DNA from: Tanytarsus gracilentus
Taxonomy: Eukaryota > Arthropoda > Insecta > Diptera > Chironomidae
Direction of reading: 5' to 3'
Assembly (NCBI GenBank): GCA_038502055.1
Contig: JAXRKN010000042.1
Span: 1,798,001-1,862,000 of the forward strand
Length of the DNA: 64,000 nucleotides
The stretch's first letter is position 1. Each line of letters opens with the position of its first letter. Under the pieces are notes generated by a model. It was not told the origin of the DNA and made no database searches. It worked only from the letters and a program-made list of their open reading frames with translations. Shown here piece by piece: positions 12,101 to 27,100 of the stretch. The position numbers and the translations under genes are program-made.

Positions 12101-15100
12101 CGTTGTGCTTGCAAACAGCATCAAACGAACGGAATCGTGTGTTATCACGTTATCTAAAAATTAAACTCTGCCACTTAAGTTCAGGTACTTCAAATACCGA
12201 GAAAATATGCTGTCGTGCGAAATTTATCCATGGACGGTTCATTAGGGGACAATCTGCGAGCTCTAAAAATCACTCGATTGCATTTTTTAAAAATATGAAA
12301 TTTAAAACCAAAAAATTATTAAAGGCCGACTACGAAAATTATTAGCGAGTGTCAAATTTTAATGGCGAATAAAAGAGAAAAAAACTGTCTCATGCCAATT
12401 TAATGCAAAAAGAGATGAAAGCAGCATACAAGCGGATCGTTACACAATCAATTAGCCGTTGAGTAAGTGCTAATATTAGCAATTAAATTTGGAGGAAAAT
12501 TAGTGAATGACCGTCATATAAAATTTCATATTTGAATTTCTTTTCCTCTCATCATGTCATAAATCATTATGCAAATTAATTAATAAAATTATTTCAAGCA
12601 TTTTATGAAGAAAAAAAAATCTCTACACATAATTCTTAAAGCATACGTGTGTGCACTTCTATCGCTACACAATTTGCCAGATTATATAAAAAAAATCTTC
12701 ATTGAGTCTGTGAACATTCTCAGCAATTTTTTATAGAGGCATACCGCAAGAAATCTTCTTCATCGCACGCCGCCCCGTTTGTTTTGTGTGTGTCTCATTT
12801 TTCTCTCACTAAACTAAAATTTTCAATCATGCGGTGCATACACACGACATGATTTAATTATAGTCATACGTACATATGATGGCAAAAATATAGTTTGAAA
12901 TGGGGTTGGTTTGATGGGTAAGGAACTTTACAATTTTAAATCTTTCAGCTTCTTGTTTCACGTTTCAATGTGTCTTAATTAACAAATAAAACCCCAATGT
13001 AATAAGAATCTCAAAAAAGTCATGTTTATGTTGTTTTTTAATTCATGTGAGGAATGAAAACTAAACAGAAAACTCAATTCGCCATTCACGTCACAACCTC
13101 TAATTTAGTGACTCGCATGCAACTTATAATTACCGCAAAATGACAACTTAAATCTTAAAATTTGACGTTTTCCGATGGGAAGATTAGAAAATAAAATTGC
13201 ATGTACGTTGATAGAATAATTAAATGCACGAAATGTCATTACTGTGCAATGAGTGATTTCGAATGCAATAAATCGCAACTCATTTGATATTTTCATTCTC
13301 TTTTTTTTTCGTCAACGCAAAGCATTTTTTTAAATTATATTTTCTTCGCGTCAGCAAGAAGGCCCGCCGCGAGACGACGGTGTGATGAACATTTTATATT
13401 ATTTCTATAAATATTGCACTGTTGAGCGAGTCAATAATAAATAATGGCAGCCAAAGCAGGAGCTGTCCATAAATATTAATTATTCTGCGAGATCCCTTCA
13501 TAATTTTCTTCTCCCCTCGTCAATTCGTGCACTGTCCATGCTCTTATTTTTTGTGGGTTAATGAATGTGTCAAAAAAGAGTGCAAATCACGCGAGTAAGT
13601 GAGAGGAAAAAATGTGAGATTAATCTGTCCACACATAAATCACTTCACTGCTTTCATTGGCTCGTGTGTGAAATATTTAAACATCCATCCCATGAACGAA
13701 TCCCTGACCTATGAAACATGCTGCGCTCTGATCTTATTAAATAACTTTTCTCATTTGAAACAAATATAGGAAAAATGAGATGACAAGGGGAGAAAAGACT
13801 TTTTACTAAAGTTGTTTTTGACATCACGAATAAAAAATAATAGAATTAAATTCCAGAAATTTTAAAAAATTAAGTGTCAAACCCTCGGATCAAAAGCGTT
13901 TGGCATACAGCGACAGTGACTATGCGATCGATAGGAGGAAATGACTTTAAATTAATTATAACACTCTCTGTGTGCGAGAGAAATATAAATTTTAGTTTCA
14001 TATGCGAGATTTATTCGATAGTCGTTCGTACACTTGCGACACGTCTGTCTCAATATTGAAGTACGATGATTTCAATTAATGCACTAATATTTTTTTTGAG
14101 TGTACTCATGTAAGAAGCTCCTTTGGATTAATTCGCAATGACAGTCGAGTGAGCACAGAAAAATATTTAACAAACAATTTGATAAATGGAGAGGACATGT
14201 TCGATATATTCGCATGCAAATTAACTCGATGCCATCGTACACGACGGCGGCGGTGAAATTTTAAAATTAGATCATAAATTTCTTTTTTCCCTCCATCATT
14301 TCTAGCTGCAATGAACTAAATACATCTCGATGTCTCTCTCTATGGCTTGTTTCTGTCACATTAGTGTTGAAATTTTGGTGTCAAATGCCGATGTCATACA
14401 CAAATTGGCGTTTACTAAATTCAATGTGGGGGGAGCAAAATTCATCGCCTCAACCCCTCTTTCAGTTTATCATCGTCAACATATTCTGCGAAAATTTCAT
14501 TGAAAGGAAAATCCGTGGTTAAATGCTTCTCTCCCTATCCGCTTTATGTGTGCCGACAGTGTATTGTTATAAACTTTTTTTTGTCTGCTTTTTAAGCTCA
14601 GAAAAAGTTTTTTCCCGTCAACCACATTCTCCGAGTTTATCCAAATCATGAGAAAATTTGCAGGAATTCCACATAATTTAGTTGACACCTTAAATCTCAT
14701 CCTTGCAAATACCGAACAGAATTTTGTCATTTAATTATTAATTTGTCAGTTCCTTGTTAGCGAGACGATGCGATTCTTTATAAAGAGAGGAGACCGTAAG
14801 CGATTACTCGGATTATATCTTTTCACTCACTTTCTCAGACGATGACGGTATTAAGTGGTGGCTTTAAGATCTTTTTTAACGGTATGAATTGAGGTACTTA
14901 GTGAACATAAGGCTTCAGTTGTTCAGCGAGATTTTTATGTTATTTTTTTAATTCAAGAAACTTGTGTGGATTTAATAAAAACTAGATTGCTTATGAGTGG
15001 AAATTATTTGAACGTAGTTTTGCATAAACCAAAAAATGACTTTAAAAAAAAAACACCACATGCCTGCTTCGGAAAACACATTTATTTGAAATTTTTTCAA

Positions 15101-18100
15101 CCGCTCGATTTTTATTTGCAAAAATCTATCTTAATGAGTGTTTAAAAATTAAGATAAAAGATTGATAACACTTCATAGATATCGCCACCAAACTTTTTTC
15201 TTGTCTGGTAGTTAAAAAAGAAGTGTTTTTCGCAAATAAAAATCGAGCGGTTAAAAAATATTTCAAATAAATGTGTTTTCCGAAGCAGGCATGTGGTATT
15301 TTTTTTAAAGTCATTTTTTGGTTTATGCAAAACTACGTTCATTTTTTAAAACTCACTCAAAGAATAATTTAAATTCAAAAAATACGTTAAAAAAGTGACT
15401 CACAAAGATACTTTTTCATAAGGCTTAATGGGTAGATTATCTCAATAATTTCTCACGATTTAATAAACAAAAAGAATATTTATCAAATTAAAATTAAATA
15501 TAAATATGAGAGAGAGGTAGAAGCTATTTGCCATTTCCTTATCGTTCTGCATAACAATAAGTTGGTGCCGCTTTTTGTCGCTCTAATTTATTCCAATTGC
15601 CTTGTTTATGTTATCTCGACGTCCACTCATTATTTCCCAGTATTTATTATTATGAGTATTTACCCAAAATCTCCACCTTAAAACTCTTGCATAGTCCTTC
15701 ACCATTTTCGCTCTCTCTCTACATTATTTTTCTTCTTCTTTCTCGAGTAGTCGAGCAGATTTTGCAGTGCACACAAACCATATTTTGAGAGTCAGAGAGA
15801 GAATAGGCGATTATGTGTGAGTTGCAATGTAGAAGCATAATTGGAGGCTGTTAGTTTGTTGGAGTATTAAGTGAAGTGATTATGCAAATATACTTAATAG
15901 CTCGTCGAGTAGAGCAACATAAATTATTTATGCACTAGATTTGAGCGCATTCACATTTTTTCGTACTCTAACGACTCATTAAAAAAGATTTTTTTTCTTC
16001 TACTTCACATGATTATTTACATTTTTTTCTTCTCTCACTGTAAGCGCGTGTATTATTTACATTAATGCTATACTTTTACATTGCATATCATTTTAAGGCC
16101 AAAAAATCAAAAAACCTATCATGGAGGGCATTAATTAAAACATGCTTCTCATGTGCGCTCGGCAACATTATTAATTAACCATCAAATATATTGTGGATAT
16201 TGCTCACTTTTACCTCCATATTAAGTGCACGAGAGAAAAATACACAGAGAGAAAAATAAATAGAATCGTTCACCATAAATTAAACATAAAATAATTTTAC
16301 TCGAATATTTTTTTTGCTCCACATAAATTTATATATTATTATATTCCAACTTGTTTCATTATTCGCACAGTAGTGAGATGGAGACCGAAAGTATTGATTT
16401 ATGAAAATTTTCGCTGTATGTTAATATTTATTAATAAAAGCGGAGGAAAAAGTGCACGTATACATTTTAATAGCAAATAAACAAGCGATTTATGCTTCAC
16501 AGCAGCCTGTGTCCCATTATTCTTACGTTCCTTGCCTCTGTCCAACGAGAGAGGGCTTCTTTATCTCCTCGGGGGTGTTTCGAGAAAATTTGGAATATTT
16601 ACGACCTTTTTAAAAAATTATTTTAACCCGCTTGTCTTATTTTAACAACCACCCACTTAACCTTTTTATCGGTGCTGTTAAAGCGGGCAAAAAATTCTAA
16701 AATAATTTCACGCTAAAAAATCTGACGATTTAATTTCACCTTTTAGAGACTGCTGAATCTAATTGAGAACAATACGCGAAGCATTTCATTGAATGAAAAA
16801 TTTCCTCTCGCTTGTCACTCGAAAAGGAAACCGAAAAAAAAAGAATGCTTTGCATTATGAAGCATAAAGCAAGAAAAATTCGCTTTCGTCGCGATTTTCA
16901 TATTCGAGTGACTTCACAAAGCGAATGAAAAGAATTCGAGAGTATATTAATAGAAGAAGAAGAAGGATTTTAAACATCTCAATAAAGAAGCGAGGTAAGA
17001 AGAGTTAAAATGGCATTTTGTATCACCGGTAATATTTCATATATAAAATATTTAAGATTTTTTTATCGTACATTCCCATTTCCCTCATCGCATCTACAAT
17101 TTATACATGCGGAAAATTGTAAGGCTCTCATATTTTTAGTGTAACCCACGAAGTGGTGTACATTTTCCCTCTTTCCGTCCTCCTCCTCCGTCCTCGTCCG
17201 TCTGTCCGTCCGTCCGTCCGTCCTCCGTCCTCCTAAATTCCGAGGCCCTGGATGCTGTTTCTTTTCGAAATGTGCTTATGCTCTTTTTGCCAAATCAATT
17301 ATTTCATTATTAAGTTAGTTAAATTAAAAAACTATTAATATAGGGGTGTTGTGAATATAAATTTAAGGGGTATTTTTAAGTTTGAGAAAAATTTTAAGTG
17401 ATGTCAGATTCAGACTCGATCTTGGTTCCTCGGCTGGATGTTGGTTCTTTCTCTGGAAGTTGGTTCCTCAGCTGAATATTGGTTTTAACGCTGGATGTCG
17501 GTTCCTCAGCTGGATGTTGGTTCCTCAGCTGAGTGTTGGTTCCTCCGCTGGATGTTGGTTCCTCAACTGGATGTTGGTTCCTCCGCTGGATGTTGGTTCC
17601 TCCGCTGGATGTTGGTTCCTCCGCTGGATGTTGGTTCCTCAGCTGGATGTTGGTTCCTCAGCTGGATGTTGGTTCCTCAGCTGGATGTTGGTTCCTCCGC
17701 TGGATGTTGGTTCCTAAGCTGGATGTTGGTTCCTCCGCTGGATGTTGGTTCCTCCGCTGGATGTTGGTTCCTCAGCTGGATGTTGGTTCCTCCACTGGAT
17801 GTTGGTTCCTCAGCTGGATGTTGGTTCCTCAGCTGGATGTTGGTTCCTCAGCTGGATGTTGGTTCCTCCGCTGGATGTTGGTTTCTAAGCTGGATGTTGG
17901 TTCCTCCGCTGGATGTTGGTTCCTCAGCTGGATGTTGGTTCCTCAGCTGGATGTTGGTTCCTCCGCTGGATGTTGGTTCCTCAGCTGGATGTTGGTTCCT
18001 CAGCTGGATGTTAATTCCTCTATAGAATGGCTTCTCCGAGACTTCTCCGAGACTTCTCCATGGCTTCTCCGAGACTTCTCCATGGCTTCTCCGAGACTTC

Positions 18101-21100
18101 TCCAAAATGGCTTCTCCGAGACTTCTCCAAAATGGCTGCTCCAAAAAGACTTCTCCAAAATGGCTTCTCCGAGACTTCTCCAAAATGGCTGCTCCAAAAA
18201 GACTTCTCCAAAATGGCTTCTCCAAGACTTCTCCAAAATGACTACTCCAAAAAGACTTCTCCGAAACTTTTTCAAAATGGCTTCTCGAAACTTTTTGAAA
18301 ATGGCTTCTCCAAGACTTCTCTAAAAAACTTGTGCAAGACTTGTCCAAGGTTTCTCTTAAAAAAATTCTCTAGAAAATTCCCAAAAAAATCTTCCACATA
18401 ATTACATTTCCTTGCATTTCCAATACTGATCAGTTACAAGTGGGTTACACGGCAACACCCACGTGTGGGTTTTGAAACATTTTTTTTCGTAATATTTATT
18501 TTTCCCCGACTTGAGTCTCAAATAGTCCTTGTATCATGCGGTGTCTAGTACGAATGCATCGCAGGCTATAATGCTTCCATTTTTATGTGCGCATATTTTT
18601 TTGTGAACGACAACGACTCTCCAATGATACCTGAAAACGTTCTTTATGTTGTTTACACATTTTATGGTCATGGCAATAGAAATTCTCTCGTCGAAAAAAA
18701 AAGCATACTAAAGATTTCTTATGAGAGGAAATAAATTGCAATTTGAATGGCTCGTCATCGATTGTCTTTAGCATCAAAATCATCAAAAATGAGGTCAATA
18801 ACTCATCCAAAAAAAATTCTTATTTCTCAACACAGCCATCGACAGCATAACATTGAAAATCAATTTATTTCTCGCTTTATTATCATATCACTGTACCGGG
18901 GTTTTTCGGAAAAATTCCCTTTCGCCATAAAGCAATTCGTCATATTTCCATAATAAAAGCGAAATTCGAATTTTTTTTGTCATCATATCCATTTTTATTG
19001 AAAAATATTTTTCTGCTTTAGTCATGTCGTTTTATCGCGGAAGAGAGAAAGAGACGCACATCATTGTTGTTATTGGGGGGTCGCGAGCAATATGATTTCG
19101 AGACTCGACACAAAGGTGGTGTCGGTGAGTGCGGGGGAGGTTGTTTTATCCATATTTATTGATTATATATTTTTCATTTTTTCTTCGCGCGATTATTGTT
19201 TGTGTTTTCACATACGTGACGACGGATCAAGAAGAATTTTCCAATTGATTTCAAATTGAGTTTTTCTCTCATTTATTAATTTCCCTTCCATCGACACCGA
19301 AAAATATTTGGCCCGATGAATATTGAAAGGTGGTGTACATATGGCGTTGTGCGTGGCGAAGGGAGGTTGACATTTATCGACATAATGTGTGTGTGTGCTG
19401 ATATAATGTGTGAGAGGGGTCGCTCTTCATTTCCACGTGTGTCCTACGGCGTGCACATAAATATCGCTAGCAATGGTGGTCGAAATGATTTGTAGATTGC
19501 GCACCCAATAGAGAACACTCAGGTGATTAATTAATTATTAATATCAACATTATGGCAATGAGTTCATCGTAATGCGTTCGTGTCGATCACTCGGCTATTC
19601 ATCAATTCGAATCGATTAAAGTTTTGTGTGACGCTCCAAAGAGAATTTTCAAAGTAAATTCGAAATGATGCGGTAATTTGAAAACAGACGGGGATAAACC
19701 CAGCAGATGGCATTAAATAGAACAAAATATTATTTTTAAACTTTAATTTTTTAAGCATTGTCTAAGCAGGTGTTTTCCAAACAATCTCTTTAATATTTTT
19801 TTGTCGTTATCTATTAACAATAAATAATGCGCTTGATTACAATCGCATGTGTGACATGACGATAAAGAAGCAAAAAAAAAGTTTCTATAACTTTTTTCCT
19901 CTATAAAACCTTAACTATAACTTTGGCGAGGTTAAATGTCAAAAATCAATAAAGAAAAGTTGAGAGAGCAGTCGCCTGACTGTATACTTATGCATATACA
20001 TGAAAAAAATATTATGGAAAAAGAACAACAAAGTTCGTGAAGAATTATTCGAACTGTCCTCATGAATTATGGAGGCATAAACTAATGTCACATGTTAAAA
20101 CTTTTTTCTACAAACATGCGAACACATTAAATTAGTTAAAGAGTGGTGACGCACTGGCAGAATGGAAGTATAAAAAATATTTCGGAAGAGAGACACCCAG
20201 TAATTAGTCAGGTCGGAAAGAAACATTCATCAAATTGGTTGGAGCTCACTTTATGGAATAATTGGATGGTGGAACCAAAATAAGTGAATATGGTGCGCAT
20301 GAAAAAGCGTTTCCACTTCCATAATCATTTATATATACACGCGGAGCAGAAAAAGAGACACTTTTTGCCACGCTACTGCGAGCTCAACTCATTATCAGCA
20401 ACATTAAAATCGGTGACAATTTAGTTTTGTTCTTTTTTTTGGGTGTACGCGCTAGGTGGAATCACATGGTTGAAGAGTGCCAAAAATCATTATAATTTCA
20501 TGTGATTATATAGTCAAAGTACATTGAGGACATTCATTCAAATAAATCACAAAGTGAAGTCGCGGAACATTAAATGACAATTGCTCTCAATGTGTTTGTT
20601 CCACAAAAAAAACAGCTAATTTTGTCGGTCTAAATTATCGTCGATTAATGGCAGTAATTTAACAAAATGACGATATCTTAGGCATTATCGGAAGTGCAAC
20701 TGATTTTATTAGAAATCTAAAGCCACAAAAGTGCCTTGATTTTGGTTTTTTACGCTACACATAGAAAAATATAAAATTATTGCGGTTAGCAAACTGCCAA
20801 GAAAATTTGATTTAGAAAGCAGAACATTCATGTGTATGCACAGAGACATAATTGATGACGGCGTCAAGGAAAATCACGAGCGACAGTGAATTCGAACAAT
20901 AGTGCGGAATTTCGATTTTTCATGCTAGGACTGTCTGTGGGGTTTTCCATGGGTTTCACACAATCCACAAACAAATCGACACACATAAAAATATTAAAAT
21001 CTAAAAAAAATCCTGACGAGGAATTGAAATTTACCGAAACCGTTTAGTTACGCTAAAAACGTATTTTTATTATTTTGAGCTGTACTCCACAAAAAAAGAG

Positions 21101-24100
21101 CATTGTCGGCAAAACACGACACATCTGAGGCTCCAATTTGCGGTGATGTATGCACATGTACGTGCTACGCCAGAAGCAAAATCATTGATTGGCTCTTAAT
21201 CAATTGCGCTCATCAGTAACGACTTTGAGCTGCACATGTCTTAAAGAAGAACGATCATATATTTTTTTTTTGAGAAATTACAGAAAAAATTGAGAAGCAT
21301 GAAAATGAAAGAATCCACAAAAATGTTGCTAAGAGGTAATAAGGTGCAATTATCAGAATGCTCTCTCGGAGATTCCGTTCACTGCGCGAGTGAATTGAAA
21401 TGTGGAAAATGCACTCAGGTATCACATGGCGTTACTGTTGATAATTTAATCTTTCATGTAAGGTCTAAACAGAAATATATGCAAGTTCTATCACCTTTTC
21501 CTCTCTGCACAACTATATATATTCTACCGTGCAATGTTTGTGATGATAATTGAGGGAAAAATGATGTAATTTAATGTCGCGCAAAACCGGAAAAATGTTA
21601 ACCATACCGGCGTGAATTTCTATAAATTTTCATAAAACTGTCCTCATCATCATTATTGGCCATCTACTGATATTCTATTATGTACAATTTTTTTTTATGG
21701 AAACACCGGCAACAAATTTTTTTGTTGAAAAATATTTCAGTCAAACACAGAAGAAAAGAGAGGAAAGAATACTTTTAGCAGGAAACACGCTTCAGTGAGC
21801 ACACGGCGAATGAAAAAAATATACATGGAAAACATCAACTGAGTTGAGCAACAGTGGAAGGTAGCAAACAATAGAAAATAACTCACAACCACACCAAAGA
21901 CTTGATTTTATGTCTGAAAATGATATTGCTAAGCTCTCGCTCTCTCCGCTAGTTGCAAATTTATTTTACGTCGCAAATATTTGACTCTCCTCAGCGCTTG
22001 AGCTAAGCTCGAAACCCGCTCTTATTTTTTTTTGCTTATTGTTGTCGAGATTGAGATTCTCCATCGAAATCATGCAAATAATTGATTATCCAGCATTTTT
22101 TTCTCAAGCGGAACTTCGCTGTTTTCTGCAATTTCGTTTCTAATTTTCTCATAGCGAGCCAAACATTTATTTTCGATCTTGTGTTTAATTTTTATTGAGA
22201 AATAATTTGGATTTTGTTTCTTTGTAATTTTATTGTAAGCTCTTTGTATTAATTGAAATACTTTTTGAGCAATTTTTAATTTCAGAAATTTCCGTTATAT
22301 TTTACAGACATTTAAAAGTGCAATTTATTTTTGCACTAAACGATAAACTCAAAGGTTTGATAAAGATTCTTTGTTAATGGCTAATTAACTCCATTCTCGA
22401 GTGCTTGCGCTAATTGGCATCACCTTTGAGATGAAAGCAGCGAGATGAGAATTATGATAAATTTTTCAAGCCTCATCACGAGAGATTTTGTACATTTGAT
22501 AAGACTTTGTGCTGTCACCATGTGTGCCGTGCCTCATTCACTCATTAGATGGCGTAATGGAAAATTCTCTCAGATGGAACCAAAAATGTTAATCGATAGA
22601 GCTTGAAATTTAATCGGAAATAACTTTCAGAGGCGAAACGCAATGAATAAAATTGACAATAGGGAGCACTAGAGAGAGAGAAGCGCATAAAGCACGACAC
22701 ACAAAAAAACGACATGAGTTTTGCCTTTTTTGGGTGTGTTTAGAGACTTTCGTCATGGGTCACCAGCTTTTATCCAATTTCCATCTGCTGGAGAGACCTT
22801 ACCCACTACTGTTGTAAGTTGAAAACAATCGATTTAATTTAAAATGAATTTTCCAATCTAGATCGGAAATAAGCGACATTAATATTGATTTTGTCATTTC
22901 ATTTTCGCCGGCATCACCGCACCTTTCGAAGAGTTTACTGATTTTTTAACTGGCGACATTTTTAACTTTTCATCAACCTCTCCATCGACACCAGTTGCAC
23001 CCTAATTTTATGTTCTTTTTTATAAAGAGCAGTCAGAATAATTTTTTTATTCACTCCGCAGCTCGGAACGACGTTTACAATATTTTTTTCACTATAATAA
23101 TTCGCTCTCTCTGTCTAAATTCGCTGAATATTACCAGCAACAATTTTTTTGTACTGCGTTGCAGTGAAACTATAGGAGAGCTTTTCTGTTGATTAACCAT
23201 GTGAAACGTTTACTTTTTTTTTGTTCTCTTACTCATTTAATTTCAGGACAGGAATATTACGGAATTTGTGTGTTGAGGGGATTATTAAAGGTTAAAAGCG
23301 ATTTTGTAATTATTCGAATTGATTCGTGTTTAAATAGAAGAAAAAAGTTGAACTCGTTTGAAATGTTAAAAAAAAATAGCGAAAATAACTTTAAAACGTT
23401 AAATTTAAATTTATTGACAACCTTGAAATTGAAGATTTCATAGTGAAATCAATTTTTCATCGCACACAATGCAAGAAAGTCTTTCAGTAGAATACCAAGA
23501 ATCACGACCACTTTAAAATCCATTTAAATAATTCCAATTTAAGTAAGGCACTGAACGAGAGACTTCTTAAATCTAAATTCAAGGCTTTCCTTTCCACCCA
23601 CACTAATCGCACGTACCATCATTGACTGCCGTTGCTGTATGTAGGTACAAAATGTTCGAGAATGAAGAATTAAAAAAATACTTTTTTGTGCACTTTCTGG
23701 AGGCAAAATTACTCTGTATAAGACATAAAAATTAAAAAAAAATAAAATCGGGGACGGCTCGACTCTCAAGTAAATCTCAAAGCTCACACAAAAATTACTT
23801 TTTGCATTAAAAAACACAAAAAGTAATTTTTGATGTAAAAAGTTTCTGTCTAAATTAATTACTCGCTCTCAACACACGGCAGTGATTTGGCTCTTAAGAA
23901 CATTTTTCATCGCTCGAATCTCGAAATGTGAAGACAAAATTTTATGTTAAGATCTTTTTCTCTCTCATATGCTTCTTTTGCGAAAGGCTTCACATACACA
24001 CAATAATATTTTTTGTTCTCGCTGAGAGGCTAAGAATTAGAGTCATGAAGTGTAATGTTGAAATGGTATTGAGTTTGTTGAACCTTCTTTTCATCTTTTT

Positions 24101-27100
24101 TTTCTCAAACTCAATTTTTACAATTCTCTTTTGGAGCTTGTTGTTGTGCAATTGTTACATCTAGCTTTTTTCCTCTCTCTTCCTTCTCACCAATTTTCTA
24201 TGCTTTTTTCTCTCTCTATGTAATTTATGTTTGTGAATATCCCCAACAGATAAATGTGTATTTGAAAATGGGATAAAGCAAAACAAGCGCTGGCGATGAT
24301 GCGATGTGAATGAACGGAAGAGGAGGTTAGAAGAAGAATTATAAAAAGCAGAGCAATGAAAGTATTTTTTTTTCGGTGTTGTTTGTTGTCCATTATTCGT
24401 GAGTTAAACAATCGAATGGCATGTCGCCTCTCAAAATTTCACCTTTCAATCTCTTTCTCACATATCAGATGCAGTGACTATGCCACCCTTTTTCCGCATA
24501 GATATACAACGATGTGCTAATTGGTAAACATGAAGGTAATTAAGCCGAATTAATGGAATTACGATCAACCGCATAAGAGGGTTAAAGTTTTCCTCTCTAG
24601 TTTCACGGTACATGTAATTAGGCATGTCAAAATCGATATTTTGTATGTTCGTTAAAAATCATCTCATTTTTTTCACTTCTTTCTGTGGTTTCACATTGAA
24701 ACGCATCATTGAGCACGATTCATTGTTATCTTATCTCCATCCACTCGACGCTCATTCTCATGCGCGAACGTAACATTAATTAATTGTAAACTTTCTACTG
24801 CTGCGAAGTGAGTGAGATGAAAAGACTCCAGAAACGATCTAGACATGTGAGAAGATGATATTTATTATGGTTAAGAGTGTAATTGTGGAGACACAATTGT
24901 TTTTATTAAATAACCTCATCCCACGAGCGTTTCAATTTCATTTAATTTTTTCTTCTTTTCGGACAGTCTATCAACACTATTATTCCATCTATGGAGTGAA
25001 TTGTTGCTGCCTTTATAAGGCATTCGACGGGTAATTATTTAATTTATTAATTAAAAAAGGAATAAATGAGGGAAGAATCTGTTTTGGTAGAGAATAAATA
25101 GATTAATTTATTTTAGATGAGAATTTTAAGTGATTTTTTTGGACAAAATTAATTTAAAAAAAAATATTGCTTTTAAGAAACAAATTTGTTTTATATTTGA
25201 AAAAGATTTGGAAGAATTCTAATTGAAAAATAAATTAAAGGTTCGAATCCTGAAGTTTCAAAATATCTATTAAACTAACGATATTTTTTTAATCGCTACT
25301 TACAGTTCAGTTTGTATTCTTTTTTTTAAATGACAAAAAACAGCCAAAATAATTTTTAAAATTTTTTATTCCACCTCTCTGTTTATTACATCATCTCATA
25401 ACCCGGTAGATTGCGGGGAAGACGAAAATAAGATGTATTATTTTGAGTGGTGACCGTCAAAACATGAAATGCTTTAGACCATTTTTGGCAGACGTATTTG
25501 AATACATTATTTTCACCACATCATCATTGGCATTGATTCATTCATCTCGAAGAGAATTCCACACGAGCACTATGAACCACGCTGTTTTCGAAAACATACG
25601 TAAATCATTCTCATGTGTGAGATTCACTAACCGACAAAAAACGCCTCCATCAATAAGTGATTTTTTTAAGAAGAGGAAAAAAATTACGTTCGATAGTGCA
25701 CAATAGCCATTTAACCTTTTCCTCTCGCGCTCTCGCTCCATCCTATTTTAGTTTCATTAAATTAATATTCTTTTCTAGTTAGAGAGACTTATGGAGTCGA
25801 TGTTGATTTCTTGCAGTGCGAGAGAGAGAGAGAGACGAGAAGAGAAATCTCTAATAAATTTATAAATTTATATTTCTTATAAGCAAAAAACAGCGAAAGA
25901 GAAGAAATAAAGCAGTCCAAACAGCACAGAAGAAGCGAGAAAATGAAACAATGGCATGATGTTGTGTAATTGCACACAAATTGGCAACATTGCTGTTGTT
26001 ACAATTTTTTTATTCATTATTCCATCTCTCACTCTCATATTTAGTATAGACTCCATGTAATTAAATTTTTAATGCATTTTTGTTATTACTTTTGTGATCT
26101 GGCATAAAATAAAAAGATTTTTATCTCCGTACCCCAGTAGGGAAAACCAAGTTAAAGAAGAAGGAAAAAATAATTTCGCAACTCACTGGTGGTCAGTGCT
26201 TGACAAATTAATTACAAGCTGTGAGATGGCTGTTGGAGTTTGTGATGAAATTTTTTGTTAATTTAATTTTTTAAAGTTCTAAAAATAATTTAGACCTCAA
26301 TAAGTCCACACCTCCACTTTATGCTACATAATTATTGCTCAACAATATTTTATGACAATTGAGCTGGAAAATGATAATTTGAGCTACTAATTCACCATTT
26401 CATGGCATATCGATGATATAATTTAGAAGCAATTTGTCTCTCCGACATAAAACCCTGATTGCAGAGCAATTTCATGCTGGGATTAAAGAATTTATCGCTG
26501 TCTCACTTAATAATCACTATACGAGTCCATTATGAAAAAAACATATGATGGAGGAATTGCTACTTATTAACGATAGCAAGGAGAACTGCCAATAATCATT
26601 TTCTTACTCTCTTCATCGCTCACTTTGCAGTACACACTTGACGATAAATCATTTTGACTTGAAGATGCTTTTTCGTAAAACATAAGTTATCGACAGTGAA
26701 ACAACCTTTTTTTCTGCACACATTAGGCTACCTCTTTACATCCGGCCACCCATCAATTCGATAATACTTTTTTAACATTAAAGCTCTTCTCGCATAAGTT
26801 ATCTTCATGTATGCTCCTCTAAAAGTGGTACATGTGTTCAGGAGCTCAAGCTAATGCAAGAGTGGAATGAATATTGAAGATTTACTTTGGTAAAAAAGGT
26901 AAATGCTGTGGAGAGAAGGAGAGCTTAAAAATTCCCCACATTTCCATAGAATTTTATGGACCACCGCAATTAACTTTGAACAGCTTTTCTTCACCGTAGA
27001 GTTTTTACAGAGAACCCTTTAACAATTTTGCAGACACTGATTAGTCAATTTGGGCGGAAAAATATGATGAAATTTTATCGCTGTGTAGGTCTTTGACCTA

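Larger units (their letters stand above)
17139..18450. mobile_element. Terminal-inverted-repeat element filled with tandem arrays
   Basis: Begins with GTGTAACCCAC (17139-17149) and ends with its exact reverse complement GTGGGTTACAC (18440-18450). Inside, in order, are a CCGT-type microsatellite, a short unique stretch, a 19-bp minisatellite, a second tandem array and about 90 bp of AT-rich sequence. No transposase. Obvious target-site duplications are lacking, so the outer boundary could be slightly different. It is GC-rich compared with the flanks, which argues for insertion. Confidence 0.45.

Noticed and set aside
12031..12345. 104-codon plus-strand ORF in the large cpo intron
   Set aside because: No recognisable domain, splice or regulatory context; composition like the surrounding intron.
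17416..18012. CRISPR-like array of short direct repeats
   Set aside because: Units are head-to-tail with no unique spacers, in a eukaryotic intron: a minisatellite.
17382..18401. Several long ORFs (up to 263 codons) with 19-residue repeats on both strands
   Set aside because: They arise because the tandem units lack stops in most frames. There is no non-repetitive coding portion, and different frames of the same DNA are open at once.
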